Assembly: GCA_002841605.1 (NCBI GenBank)
Contig: PHAF01000010.1
Location: 1 to 22,731 of the forward strand
From: Firmicutes bacterium HGW-Firmicutes-10
GTDB taxonomy: Bacteria > Bacillota_I > Bacilli_A > Erysipelotrichales > Erysipelotrichaceae
DNA length: 22,731 nt
Direction: 5' to 3'
The position numbers were made by a program, and so were the translations under genes. Below, piece after piece: positions 1-7,487 of this stretch (position 1 is its first letter; every line of letters begins with the position of its first letter). The notes beneath the pieces were generated by a model. The model searched no databases. It had not been told where the DNA came from and saw only the letters and a program-made list of their open reading frames with translations.

Positions 1-249
1 AGCGCTCAGGTATACTCCAACCTTCAAAACCCAGATCATCAAGTCAGCCGAAAAACTGCACTCAAATGTATCGTCGCTTTGAAATTGGATTACTTGGATG
101 CCAGTTTATTGATGGGGATCGGCGGGTATAATTTTGATTGGACTGACAAAAAAGATTTGGTTATCATTTACTGTCTTATGCACAACATATTTGATTGGTT
201 TACCGTCAAATCATTGTTAAGTGACTTGGCTGACTTTTATCTGAGTTAG
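1..249 (+). CDS. C-terminal fragment of an unrecognised protein (cut by window edge)
   Basis: The first reading frame is open from base 1 to a TAG at 247-249, giving 82 residues of a protein whose start lies outside the window. The fragment mixes hydrophobic and aromatic residues (an LLMGIGGYNFDW stretch, then LVIIYCLMHNIFDWF) and has no motif I recognise. It has no clear membrane segment or signature. The downstream amidohydrolase starts only 13 bases after the stop with its own ribosome site, so the two are probably co-transcribed. Function is unknown. The frame is short enough that a non-coding origin cannot be excluded, but its stop position and the tight spacing favour a real gene end. 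Confidence 0.6.
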   Translation, partial: SAQVYSNLQNPDHQVSRKTALKCIVALKLDYLDASLLMGIGGYNFDWTDKKDLVIIYCLMHNIFDWFTVKSLLSDLADFYLS

Positions 250-262
250 AAAAGGAAACAAT

Positions 263-1432
263 ATGAAATTGAACGAACTTGTAACAAAATACGAATCAGA
301 GATTATCTCAATCCGTCATCACATTCATCAACATCCGGAAATCGGATTTGAGGAGTTCCAGACAAGCCAGACAGTGATGGACTTTCTGGATAAAGTAGGG
401 ATACCATATGTCAAAGGGATTGCGAAAACCGGAGTACTCGCAACAATCACTGGAGATAAACCTGGAAAGACTGTCTTACTTCGCGCAGATATGGATGCTT
501 TAGCCATGGATGAAGATCCAGGCAATCCCGTCGTATCGAAGATCGCCGGTCGCATGCATGCCTGCGGACATGACGGCCATACATCCGGACTGTTGCTTGC
601 CGGAGCACTACTCAATGACTTGAAGTCCGAATTATGCGGAACTGTGAAACTGATGTTTCAGCCAGCCGAAGAAACGTTGGGCGGAGCATTACCGATGATA
701 GAAGAAGGCATTCTGGACGGAGTCGATATGGCCTTTGGCTGTCACTTGTGGGGAAGTGCGCTGGAAGGGACTGCCGGATATAAGTATGGAGCTATGATGG
801 CTGCTCCGGACGAATTTAAAATTACGGTTACCGGAAAAGGCGGGCATGGGGCTTATCCGCACTCAACTATCGATCCGATCGTTGCCGGGGCACAAATCGT
901 GACAGCAATTCAATCGATTGTCAGCCGGAATGTCAATCCTCTTGAATCCGTGGTCGTAACGATCGCAACCTTTCACAGTGGCAGTGCATTTAACATCATC
1001 AGCAATGAAGCGGTCATGACCGGAACCATCCGGACATTATCCGAGGAAAATCGCGAGATAGTAGCTCGCCGACTGACAGAAATTTCTAAGAGCGTTGCAC
1101 GTGCCTATGGTGCGGAAGCCATCGTCGAAGTCATTCGAAAGTATCCGGTATTGGTCAATACGGATAAGGCGGTCGACATTGCAAAAGTTGCCTTTGCGAA
1201 AGTATTGGGTGAGGAAAATGTATCTGAAATTGCTGCTCCAAGTATGGGCGGAGAAGATTTTGCTTACATTGCCCAACGAGTGCCATCCGCATTTGTCTAC
1301 GTCGGTATTGCCAAAAATACTAATGAGCCGATATCTCATCACCACCCCAAATTTCAGTGGGATGACAAGAATATTGCAGTGTTAGGTAAGGGATTGGCGC
1401 AATGCGCTATGGACTTTCTGAATAACGATTGA
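263..1432 (+). CDS. M20 family metallopeptidase/amidohydrolase (N-acyl-amino acid or hippurate hydrolase type)
   Basis: This 389-residue protein is a full-length M20D-type amidohydrolase. Such enzymes hydrolyse N-acyl amino acids or related amides in the cytoplasm using a metal centre. Visible marks are HHIHQHPEIGFEE near residues 19-31, RADMDAL at 74-80, the metal-binding HACGHDGH at 99-106 (Cys101, His103), QPAEE at 133-137, His161, and SMGGEDFAYI at 327-336. A His-rich stretch at 359-361 fits the last metal ligand. The ATG is set by AAAGGAA five bases upstream. Spacing to neighbours suggests an operon with the upstream fragment and the downstream NYN protein. The exact substrate (N-acetyl amino acid, N-acetyl-diaminopimelate, hippurate, indole-amino acid conjugate) cannot be read from sequence. 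Confidence 0.9.
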   Translation: MKLNELVTKYESEIISIRHHIHQHPEIGFEEFQTSQTVMDFLDKVGIPYVKGIAKTGVLATITGDKPGKTVLLRADMDALAMDEDPGNPVVSKIAGRMHACGHDGHTSGLLLAGALLNDLKSELCGTVKLMFQPAEETLGGALPMIEEGILDGVDMAFGCHLWGSALEGTAGYKYGAMMAAPDEFKITVTGKGGHGAYPHSTIDPIVAGAQIVTAIQSIVSRNVNPLESVVVTIATFHSGSAFNIISNEAVMTGTIRTLSEENREIVARRLTEISKSVARAYGAEAIVEVIRKYPVLVNTDKAVDIAKVAFAKVLGEENVSEIAAPSMGGEDFAYIAQRVPSAFVYVGIAKNTNEPISHHHPKFQWDDKNIAVLGKGLAQCAMDFLNND

Positions 1433-1473
1433 CACAAACGATTCCATCAACGAAAATAAAGATAAGGATTTTG

Positions 1474-2226
1474 GTGAAAAAAATGGAAATAAGAGAAGAC
1501 TTGAGGCTTGCGGTACTAATAGATGCTGACAATGTCCCTTATGCGAATATCAAAGGTATCATGGAAGAAATCGCACGTTACGGAACGCCGTTTATCAAGC
1601 GCATTTATGGTGACTGGACCAAACCGAATTTAAGTGGATGGAAACCAGTTTTATTGGAAAACGCGATCACTCCCATTCAACAGTACGGTTATACTACCGG
1701 TAAAAATGCGACGGACAGTGCGATGATCATCGATGCCATGGACATCCTGTACTCACAAAATATTGAAGGCTTTTGCATCGTATCTTCGGACAGTGACTTT
1801 ACCCGGTTGGCCATCCGTCTGCGTGAAACGGGCAAACGTGTGATCGGCATCGGCGAAAAGAAAACGCCGAACCCCTTTATCGTAGCGTGTGATAAGTTTA
1901 TTTATATCGAAATCATCGATAAAGAAACAGCGAAAAAGGAAAGTCCGGAGAAAACTTCGATGTCCGAAAAGTCGCGCCGGGAAGTCATTCGATTGATTTC
2001 CAGTGCGATCGATGATTTGGCAGACGATAATGGTTTTGCGTTTTTAGGTGAAATCGGGACGTTCTTGATGAAGAAACAACCTGACTTTGATCCGCGAAAC
2101 TACGGTTTTCAAAAATTGACCGCATTGGTCAAAAATTTGAAGGTATTTGAAATCGATGAAAGACGTAGCGGTAAAACCAATATCAAACATGTCTTCATTC
2201 GCAATCGCAACGGAAACGCAGTCTAA
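1474..2226 (+). CDS. NYN domain protein with C-terminal LOTUS/OST-HTH domain (putative ribonuclease)
   Basis: This is a two-domain cytoplasmic protein of about 250 residues. The N-terminal part (about 11-148) is a NYN/LabA-type PIN-like domain, with LIDADN at 15-20, ATDSAM at 79-84 and SSDSDF at 104-109 supplying the conserved acidic residues (Asp17, Asp81, Asp106, Asp108). After a charged linker, residues about 165-240 resemble a LOTUS/OST-HTH domain (FAFLGEIGTFLMKKQPDFD, then YGFQKLTALV), which is thought to bind RNA. Family knowledge suggests RNA cleavage or RNA binding, but no target is known. I chose GTG at 1474 because AAGGA at 1464-1468 lies five bases before it. ATG at 1483 or TTG at 1429 are alternatives. 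TTG 1429 would overlap the amidohydrolase stop. Confidence 0.85.
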   Translation: MKKMEIREDLRLAVLIDADNVPYANIKGIMEEIARYGTPFIKRIYGDWTKPNLSGWKPVLLENAITPIQQYGYTTGKNATDSAMIIDAMDILYSQNIEGFCIVSSDSDFTRLAIRLRETGKRVIGIGEKKTPNPFIVACDKFIYIEIIDKETAKKESPEKTSMSEKSRREVIRLISSAIDDLADDNGFAFLGEIGTFLMKKQPDFDPRNYGFQKLTALVKNLKVFEIDERRSGKTNIKHVFIRNRNGNAV

Positions 2227-2246
2227 AGGGGAGTACCCCTTTTTTC
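2225..2246 (+). terminator. Rho-independent terminator after the NYN gene
   Basis: AAAGGGG at 2225-2231 pairs with CCCCTTT at 2236-2242 across an AGTA loop, and the T-run continues to 2245. It overlaps the NYN stop codon and closes the amidohydrolase-NYN operon before the mtlA promoter. Confidence 0.8.
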
Positions 2247-2297
2247 ATTCCCTAATCATGTCATCATTGGCTACTGACAACCTTGGATTTCTATAAA

Positions 2298-2326
2298 TTG
2301 AATGTTGTAAACGCTGCCAGTATACT
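2298..2326 (+). promoter_or_regulatory. Predicted mtlA promoter
   Basis: A TTGAAT -35 box (2298-2303) is followed by exactly 17 bases and a TATACT -10 box (2321-2326). Start of transcription would be near 2333, giving a short leader of about 40 bases before mtlA. The spacer contains a cre-like sequence, so repression by CcpA is likely. Confidence 0.75.
2306..2319. promoter_or_regulatory. cre box (CcpA site) inside the mtlA promoter
   Basis: TGTAAACGCTGCCA matches the Bacillota cre consensus TGWAANCGNTNWCA at all but one position. It occupies the spacer between the -35 and -10 boxes. Protein bound there would block RNA polymerase, the usual carbon catabolite repression design for a secondary sugar transporter. 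Confidence 0.75.
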
Positions 2327-2373
2327 GAAATTGTAGAGAAATATCTCTAAAACAATTGAAAGGGGTTGTATTT

Positions 2374-3717
2374 ATGAGAGAAAAAATTCAAGTATTTGGC
2401 CGCTTCCTCAGCAGTATGGTCATGCCGAATATCGGTGCGTTCATCGCTTGGGGTTTCATCACCGCTTTATTCATCCCTACCGGATGGACTCCGAATGAAA
2501 ATCTGTCCGCATTAGTCGGTCCGATGATCGTTTACTTATTGCCTGTATTGATCGGTTACACCGGCGGACGTTTGGTTCATGGTGTCCGAGGTGCTGTTAT
2601 CGGTGCTGTTGCTACGATGGGTGTCATCGTTGGTTCAGCTGTTCCGATGTTTATCGGTGCGATGATCGTTGGTCCTGCTTCTGCATGGCTGATGAAAAAA
2701 TTCGACCAGGCTGTTGAAGGCAAAATTCCAGGTGGCTTCGAAATGTTGGTCAACAACTTCTCGCTCGGTCTTTTGGGTTTAGCTGCTGCTTTAGTTTCTT
2801 ACATCGTAATCGGTCCGACCGTTCAAGTGGGAATCGATGGTGTATCCGCTGCTGTACAATCCGTAGTTAATGCCGGATTGCTACCGCTAGTATCCATTCT
2901 TGTAGAACCAGCAAAAGTATTGTTCTTAAATAATGCTCTTAATCATGGTATCTTTGGTCCGTTGGGCGTAAATGAAGTTGCTACTGCCGGCAAGTCGATC
3001 TTCTTCTTGATCGAAACCAATCCGGGTCCGGGCTTAGGTATCTTGGTTGCTTACTTTGTATTCGGTAAAGGTTTAGCTAAACAATCAGCTCCGGGTTCCA
3101 TGATCATCCACTTCTTCGGTGGTATCCATGAAATCTATTTCCCATATGTATTGATGAATCCGCTGTTGGTCTTGGCTGTTATCGCCGGTGGCGCAGCTGG
3201 TGTCTTGACTTTCTCCGTTTTGGGTGCAGGTCTTGTTGCTACTCCGTCTCCAGGTTCTATCTTCGCATTGGCTGCTATGGCACCTAGAGGCGGTTTGATT
3301 CCGGTCTTGATTGGTATCACCGTTGCTGCTGTCGTATCGTTCTTGGTTGCTGCTGTTATCTTAAAGTTCACAGATAAAGAAGCAGATCTTGAAGCCGCAA
3401 AAGCTCAAGTAAAAGATTTAAAAGGTAATTTGAAGCAAGTTGCTGTTAAGAAAATCGTCTTTGCATGCGATGCAGGCATGGGTTCTTCCGCAATGGGAGC
3501 AACTACCTTACGCAAAAAAGTTCAGGCTGCCGGCTTGGATATCGAAGTGATTCATAAGGCTATCGAAGATATTCCAACAGACTGTCAGATCGTTGTTACT
3601 CATGAAAGTTTGGCCGGCCGTGCAAAAGCTGCTGCTCCGCAGGCTGAAGTCGTTACGATCACCAATTTCGTCGGTGCTCCGGAATACGATCAAATCGTAG
3701 CAAAATTAGTTAAGTAA
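2374..3717 (+). CDS. mtlA: PTS mannitol transporter subunit IICB
   Basis: This 447-residue membrane protein imports mannitol and phosphorylates it during transport. Residues 1-335 form the hydrophobic EIIC domain, opening with the MtlA-type FLSSMVMPNIGAFIAWG and carrying the substrate-site motif GGIHE at 249-253. A charged linker (about 333-357) leads to an EIIB domain with the phosphocysteine loop FACDAGMGSSAMG (Cys365). There is no EIIA domain; that role falls to mtlF at 9630. The ATG at 2374 follows AAAGGGG with eight bases of spacing. An upstream TTG at 2356 lies in frame but precedes the ribosome site. The gene has its own cre-containing promoter and a terminator directly after it, so it appears monocistronic. 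Confidence 0.95.
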   Translation: MREKIQVFGRFLSSMVMPNIGAFIAWGFITALFIPTGWTPNENLSALVGPMIVYLLPVLIGYTGGRLVHGVRGAVIGAVATMGVIVGSAVPMFIGAMIVGPASAWLMKKFDQAVEGKIPGGFEMLVNNFSLGLLGLAAALVSYIVIGPTVQVGIDGVSAAVQSVVNAGLLPLVSILVEPAKVLFLNNALNHGIFGPLGVNEVATAGKSIFFLIETNPGPGLGILVAYFVFGKGLAKQSAPGSMIIHFFGGIHEIYFPYVLMNPLLVLAVIAGGAAGVLTFSVLGAGLVATPSPGSIFALAAMAPRGGLIPVLIGITVAAVVSFLVAAVILKFTDKEADLEAAKAQVKDLKGNLKQVAVKKIVFACDAGMGSSAMGATTLRKKVQAAGLDIEVIHKAIEDIPTDCQIVVTHESLAGRAKAAAPQAEVVTITNFVGAPEYDQIVAKLVK

Positions 3718-3722
3718 TGTCG

Positions 3723-3749
3723 AAAGAGAGGGAAACCTCTCTTTTTTTT
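3723..3749 (+). terminator. Rho-independent terminator after mtlA
   Basis: AAAGAGAGG (3723-3731) pairs perfectly with CCTCTCTTT (3736-3744) around a GAAA tetraloop, and T residues continue to 3749. It is a strong nine-pair stem and separates mtlA from the ABC/PASTA module. Confidence 0.92.
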
Positions 3750-3750
3750 G

Positions 3751-3772
3751 TTTCGTCATAATTTCGTCATAA
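3751..3772 (+). promoter_or_regulatory. Tandem 11-bp direct repeat, candidate response-regulator site
   Basis: TTTCGTCATAA occurs twice head to tail (3751-3761 and 3762-3772) with no mismatch. The 11-bp period is about one helical turn and places both copies on one DNA face, where a -35 box would otherwise sit. The core resembles OmpR/PhoB-type boxes. The binding protein is inferred, and no such regulator gene is in the window. Confidence 0.55.
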
Positions 3773-3780
3773 CTGCTTAA

Positions 3781-3786
3781 TATAAT
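3781..3786 (+). promoter_or_regulatory. Consensus -10 box of the ABC/PASTA operon
   Basis: TATAAT at 3781-3786 is a perfect -10 box 26 bases before the permease ATG. At the proper distance upstream (3758-3763) there is no good -35; the tandem repeat is there instead. This suggests a promoter that depends on an activator. Confidence 0.65.
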
Positions 3787-3811
3787 ACTTCCATATCATG
3801 GAGGTATAGTT

Positions 3812-5254
3812 ATGTACTTTGTTACCAGGGCACTCGAATACATCAAGAAACAGAAAGCCAGATCGATTCTGTTGTTCGTTCTTTTTTTCATCATCGCCAA
3901 TATCGCAATGGCCGGTCTGTCCGTATATCGGGCAAGTGAAGTAGCCAAACAAAACATCCGATCGGAAATTGGGGCAAGCGTCATTTATTCCATCGACTCA
4001 GTAAAAATTGCAACTGATGTTAAGAGCGGACTGATTCAATATGAAACTGATCCATCCACACTAGTGGGAGTTCCGCTTTTGAAGAATGTTCAACTGCTAA
4101 TGAATCAAGATTATGTTAAATCAGTCGATATGATCATACATCTGGAAGTAGTCAATGAAATGCTCGAACAATATATTTACATACCGACAACCACTTCAAC
4201 AGGTCAGGGCAAAGCGGTTCCTGCAACTGATTCCGGAGATTTCAGTTTAAAAACATACAGCTCACCAATTCCAACAGATTTCTCAAACAACAATGCAACA
4301 TTGATCGAAGGCAGATTTGCTAACGAAACTGAAATTTCCGGTGCGAGCAATGTCATAATTGTCGAAAAAACATTTGCTGAAAACAATCAGCTTAAACTTG
4401 GAGATAATGTTGAATTAACGGAGTTCAATGGAACAGATTCATCTTTAGTTTCATTTTCAATCATCGGCATATACACATCCAACATTGTCTTGGATGATCG
4501 GGTTGCCCGCACCATGTCACCGGCTCTTCTTCCACAAAATCAATTCTTCATACATTTGGACGCTATCGAAAATATCATGAGCACACCAATAAGTGATGAT
4601 TTGCTCTTGGCAGGCGCAGTGTTTGAATTGAAAGATCCTACCTATATCAGCACTTTCAAAAATTTCGCTGCAGAAGAAATCAATCTGAAATACGGACTTC
4701 TGGATGCCAACGACGCTCTATACAATCAACTTTCCGGACCCATCGACTCTTTAGGAGATTTATCCGGTATGATGGTCATCATCGTTATGATTGCCGGAGC
4801 ACTTATTTTAGGATTGATTACGGCTTTGACCGTCAATCAACGTAAATACGAAATCGGAATGCTATTAGCGATTGGAGAAAGCAAAATTAAAATCATCAGT
4901 CAGTTCATAGTAGAAGTAGCTGTAATTGCTGTGATCGCTTTTGGCTTGTCTGTCTTTACAGGTGTACAAGCCGGGAAAATGATCAGTCAAAGCGTCTCTG
5001 TTCAACCGACAACAACAAGTATAAGCAACACAGGAACACAAGGAGGAAGAGGGAATCCTTCCCGATTTACCCAACCGGTCGTCTCAAATACAACCGTGAA
5101 CATTGAAGATACAAAGATCAGTGTTGAACTTGACGGACTATCAATTTTGATCCTTCTTGGATCAGGACTGTTGATTTCGGTCGTCAGTGTCATCATCCCC
5201 GCCTTGTATGTAACCCGCTATAACCCAAAACAAATATTGAATAACATTGGTTAG
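3812..5254 (+). CDS. ABC transporter permease, MacB/FtsX-like
   Basis: This 480-residue permease has the MacB/FtsX layout. One membrane span near residues 18-38 is followed by a large extracytoplasmic domain (about 40-315), then three spans near 320-343, 365-387 and 444-468. The segment after the second span (NQRKYEIGMLLAIGESKIKII) is the FtsX coupling region that contacts the ATPase. An outside loop (about 392-440) is low-complexity, rich in Ser, Thr, Gly and Asn. GGAGG at 3800-3804 supports the ATG. The stop overlaps the ribosome site of the ATPase gene. Family members export peptides or act as mechanotransmitters for cell-wall enzymes rather than importing nutrients. The partner here is probably the PASTA protein two genes downstream. 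Confidence 0.85.
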   Translation: MYFVTRALEYIKKQKARSILLFVLFFIIANIAMAGLSVYRASEVAKQNIRSEIGASVIYSIDSVKIATDVKSGLIQYETDPSTLVGVPLLKNVQLLMNQDYVKSVDMIIHLEVVNEMLEQYIYIPTTTSTGQGKAVPATDSGDFSLKTYSSPIPTDFSNNNATLIEGRFANETEISGASNVIIVEKTFAENNQLKLGDNVELTEFNGTDSSLVSFSIIGIYTSNIVLDDRVARTMSPALLPQNQFFIHLDAIENIMSTPISDDLLLAGAVFELKDPTYISTFKNFAAEEINLKYGLLDANDALYNQLSGPIDSLGDLSGMMVIIVMIAGALILGLITALTVNQRKYEIGMLLAIGESKIKIISQFIVEVAVIAVIAFGLSVFTGVQAGKMISQSVSVQPTTTSISNTGTQGGRGNPSRFTQPVVSNTTVNIEDTKISVELDGLSILILLGSGLLISVVSVIIPALYVTRYNPKQILNNIG

Positions 5255-5264
5255 GAGAAAAACT

Positions 5265-5954
5265 ATGTCCATACTATCACTAAAAAACGTTTCCTATGGT
5301 TATATAGACGGAAACAAAAAAAGAACGATTATCAACGACTTAAGTTATGACTTTGAAGTCGGTAAGTTTTATACGATTTTCGGACCATCCGGCAGTGGCA
5401 AAACCACGCTTCTATCACTGATTGGTGCACTTGAAAAGACTCAGGAAGGCGCGATTCTGTTTGATGGTCAATCCATTGAAAGTATCGGATTATCTAAATA
5501 CCGCCGTAATCATCAGTCCATCGTTTTTCAACAATTCAACCTTCTGCCATATTTAAGTGCACTGGATAATGTCATCAATGTGATGAATATTACGAATAAC
5601 CCCATACCCAAACCCTACAAAGAAACAGCACTGAAACTGCTCAATCAGTTAGGAATCGTTGAAAGCAAGGCTGTTCGAAGCATCCAGAAACTCTCCGGTG
5701 GAGAGCAACAGCGTGTTGCGATCGCCCGTGCCTTGGCAACCAATGTAAAACTGATCCTCGCAGATGAGCCGACCGGAAACCTCGATACCGACACAGAGCG
5801 TGAAATCATCAGTATTTTTAAAAACTTAGCCCACGAATATCAGTGTTGTGTTATCGTAGTATCCCACAGCCAAGAGGTTGCTAAGGAAAGCGATATATCC
5901 TTGCGGCTCACCAATGGAAAACTTGTTGAAATTAAAGGTGAAAATCATGAGTGA
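5265..5954 (+). CDS. ABC transporter ATP-binding protein, MacB/LolD type
   Basis: This is a complete 229-residue ATPase, the usual size for the MacB/LolD/FtsE class. It shows Walker A GPSGSGKT (40-47), Q-loop Gln89, signature LSGGEQQR (143-150), Walker B LILADE (163-168) with the class-typical PTGNLD, and the switch His201. The ATG at 5265 has AGGAG seven bases upstream. A TTG at 5247 also lies in frame but falls inside the permease gene. It energises the membrane protein encoded just before it. The gene overlaps the downstream PASTA gene by eight bases, so all three products are likely made together. Confidence 0.93.
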   Translation: MSILSLKNVSYGYIDGNKKRTIINDLSYDFEVGKFYTIFGPSGSGKTTLLSLIGALEKTQEGAILFDGQSIESIGLSKYRRNHQSIVFQQFNLLPYLSALDNVINVMNITNNPIPKPYKETALKLLNQLGIVESKAVRSIQKLSGGEQQRVAIARALATNVKLILADEPTGNLDTDTEREIISIFKNLAHEYQCCVIVVSHSQEVAKESDISLRLTNGKLVEIKGENHE

Positions 5955-7374
5955 GAAGGGATTTCTTGAACAACTTAATGAAAAAGAAGGCAAACCAGAG
6001 AGTTTTCAGCCGGAACATTTTGAGAAAGTTAAGAAATCTAACCTTAAGTACTACCTCATCGGATTATTAGTGGTTGTTGGCGTGCTTGGTGTTTTTTACA
6101 TGTTAAACCGACCTGTAGTCATGATTGACATGGTGGGTATGAATGAAAACGATGTAAACCTTTGGGCAAAAAACAATGAAATTCAACTTATATATACAGA
6201 TTTGTATAGTGAAACGGTTGAAGCGGGTAAAGTTATTTCTCAAAGTATTATGGAAAAAACGAATATTAATAAGGGCGATATTGTTGAATTGAGTGTTTCT
6301 AGAGGTATAGATCCAGACAAAGTTATACTATTACCATTATTTGATAATTTTTGGAGCAAGTCAGCAATTGTGGCCTGGATCGAGGAAAATCACATCAGTA
6401 ACTACCAATTCATAAGTGTTGTGGATGAAGCAGCCGATGAGGATACATTGTTGGAATATTCTGTGGAAAGTGAGAGCGCGGATACGTTTAAGCGCAGCGA
6501 CCGGATTGTTTTCAACATTGCGGTGCAACCGGTAAAAACTATAATAACGATGAGTGATTTATTGAATTTGAGCCAGTCACAAGCTGAAAACTGGGCCTTG
6601 ACCAATGGTGTTGAGACTATCATCAAGACTGCATACAGCAATTCTGTAGATAAGGGTAAGGTAATGTCCCAAGATATCTTGGCTGGTTCAAACATTGAAA
6701 GCGGATCAGCAATTGTATTGGTCATTTCCAAAGGCCCCGCAATCAAAATTGTCGATTTTCAAACGATGACCATCGCCGAGGCTAAACAATGGGCAACACA
6801 AAATAACGTTCAACTGATTTCTGAAACAAAATATCATATGACGATTCCCACAAACAAAATAATCTCACAGTCAATATCTGCCGGGACGTGGGTAGCATCC
6901 GGATCAAAAATCCAACTCATATACTCGTTGGGTAATAGACTTGCCATCGCTGATTTTGTAAATCTGCCTCTTTCACAACTTGAATCATTTGTGTCAGATC
7001 AAAATGGTTTGGGTGCTAAGCTGAAGTTAAGTATCACGTACCAATATTCCAATGTTACAAGTATCAACCGAATCGTATATGTCGAACATCGGGATACCAA
7101 AATAAACATTGACAGTGAAATCGAGGTCATTGTTTCTTTGGGAGGATTGGTAAAAATGCCGGACTTAAGTTTACTCGAATCTATGGAAGCCGAGTATTTG
7201 GCGCTTGAAGTGATCAAAACATGCGAATCCAGTGGTTTGACGTGTAAAATCATTTATGTAACTACAGAAGAGCTGGATTTGGCAAATAAAGTCATTTATC
7301 AATCAGTAGAACCCGATATGTATATCTCAGATAGTACACTTGTGGAAGTGCATATAACTAAACTTAATGACTGA
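5947..7374 (+). CDS. Membrane-anchored protein with six predicted PASTA repeats
   Basis: This 475-residue protein has a charged cytoplasmic N-terminus (1-34), one membrane span (about 35-53) and a long outside region. I count six PASTA-like units of about 65-70 residues: roughly 56-120, 125-195, 198-263, 265-329, 331-399 and 401-472. Each has the pattern of a short beta strand, a helix with AxxWA, and a K-V-I-S-Q-S type strand. PASTA domains usually bind peptidoglycan fragments and sit on Ser/Thr kinases or penicillin-binding proteins. Here no kinase or transpeptidase domain is attached. Units 2 and 5 are divergent. The last unit has two Cys (426 and 433). The ATG at 5947 overlaps the ATPase stop and follows AAAGG. 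A cell-wall-sensing partner of the ABC transporter is my inference. Confidence 0.8.
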   Translation: MSEKGFLEQLNEKEGKPESFQPEHFEKVKKSNLKYYLIGLLVVVGVLGVFYMLNRPVVMIDMVGMNENDVNLWAKNNEIQLIYTDLYSETVEAGKVISQSIMEKTNINKGDIVELSVSRGIDPDKVILLPLFDNFWSKSAIVAWIEENHISNYQFISVVDEAADEDTLLEYSVESESADTFKRSDRIVFNIAVQPVKTIITMSDLLNLSQSQAENWALTNGVETIIKTAYSNSVDKGKVMSQDILAGSNIESGSAIVLVISKGPAIKIVDFQTMTIAEAKQWATQNNVQLISETKYHMTIPTNKIISQSISAGTWVASGSKIQLIYSLGNRLAIADFVNLPLSQLESFVSDQNGLGAKLKLSITYQYSNVTSINRIVYVEHRDTKINIDSEIEVIVSLGGLVKMPDLSLLESMEAEYLALEVIKTCESSGLTCKIIYVTTEELDLANKVIYQSVEPDMYISDSTLVEVHITKLND

Positions 7375-7399
7375 CAAGACCCTTAAAGTCTTGTTTTTT
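7374..7399 (+). terminator. Rho-independent terminator after the PASTA gene
   Basis: ACAAGAC (7374-7380) pairs with GTCTTGT (7388-7394) across a seven-base loop, followed by T residues to 7399. It begins at the stop codon and ends the ABC/PASTA operon. Confidence 0.8.
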
Positions 7400-7461
7400 A
7401 GTATTGGCAACAAGTTATCAGGCAAGATTCAAGTTCGAATGCGTGAAATATTGAATGGTCT

Positions 7462-7470
7462 TGTTATAAT
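7462..7470 (+). promoter_or_regulatory. Extended -10 promoter of mtlR
   Basis: TGTTATAAT at 7462-7470 is a perfect -10 box (TATAAT at 7465) with the TGn extension. The -35 region at the right distance (CGTGAA, 7442-7447) is poor, as is common for extended -10 promoters. Transcription would start near 7477, so the leader before mtlR is very short. Confidence 0.65.
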
Positions 7471-7487
7471 AGAGTTGAGGTGAGACC

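Noticed and set aside
2273..2296. An alternative mtlA promoter from CTGACA and TATAAA
   Set aside because: The spacing is only 12 bases; the TTGAAT/TATACT pair with 17 bases is much better.
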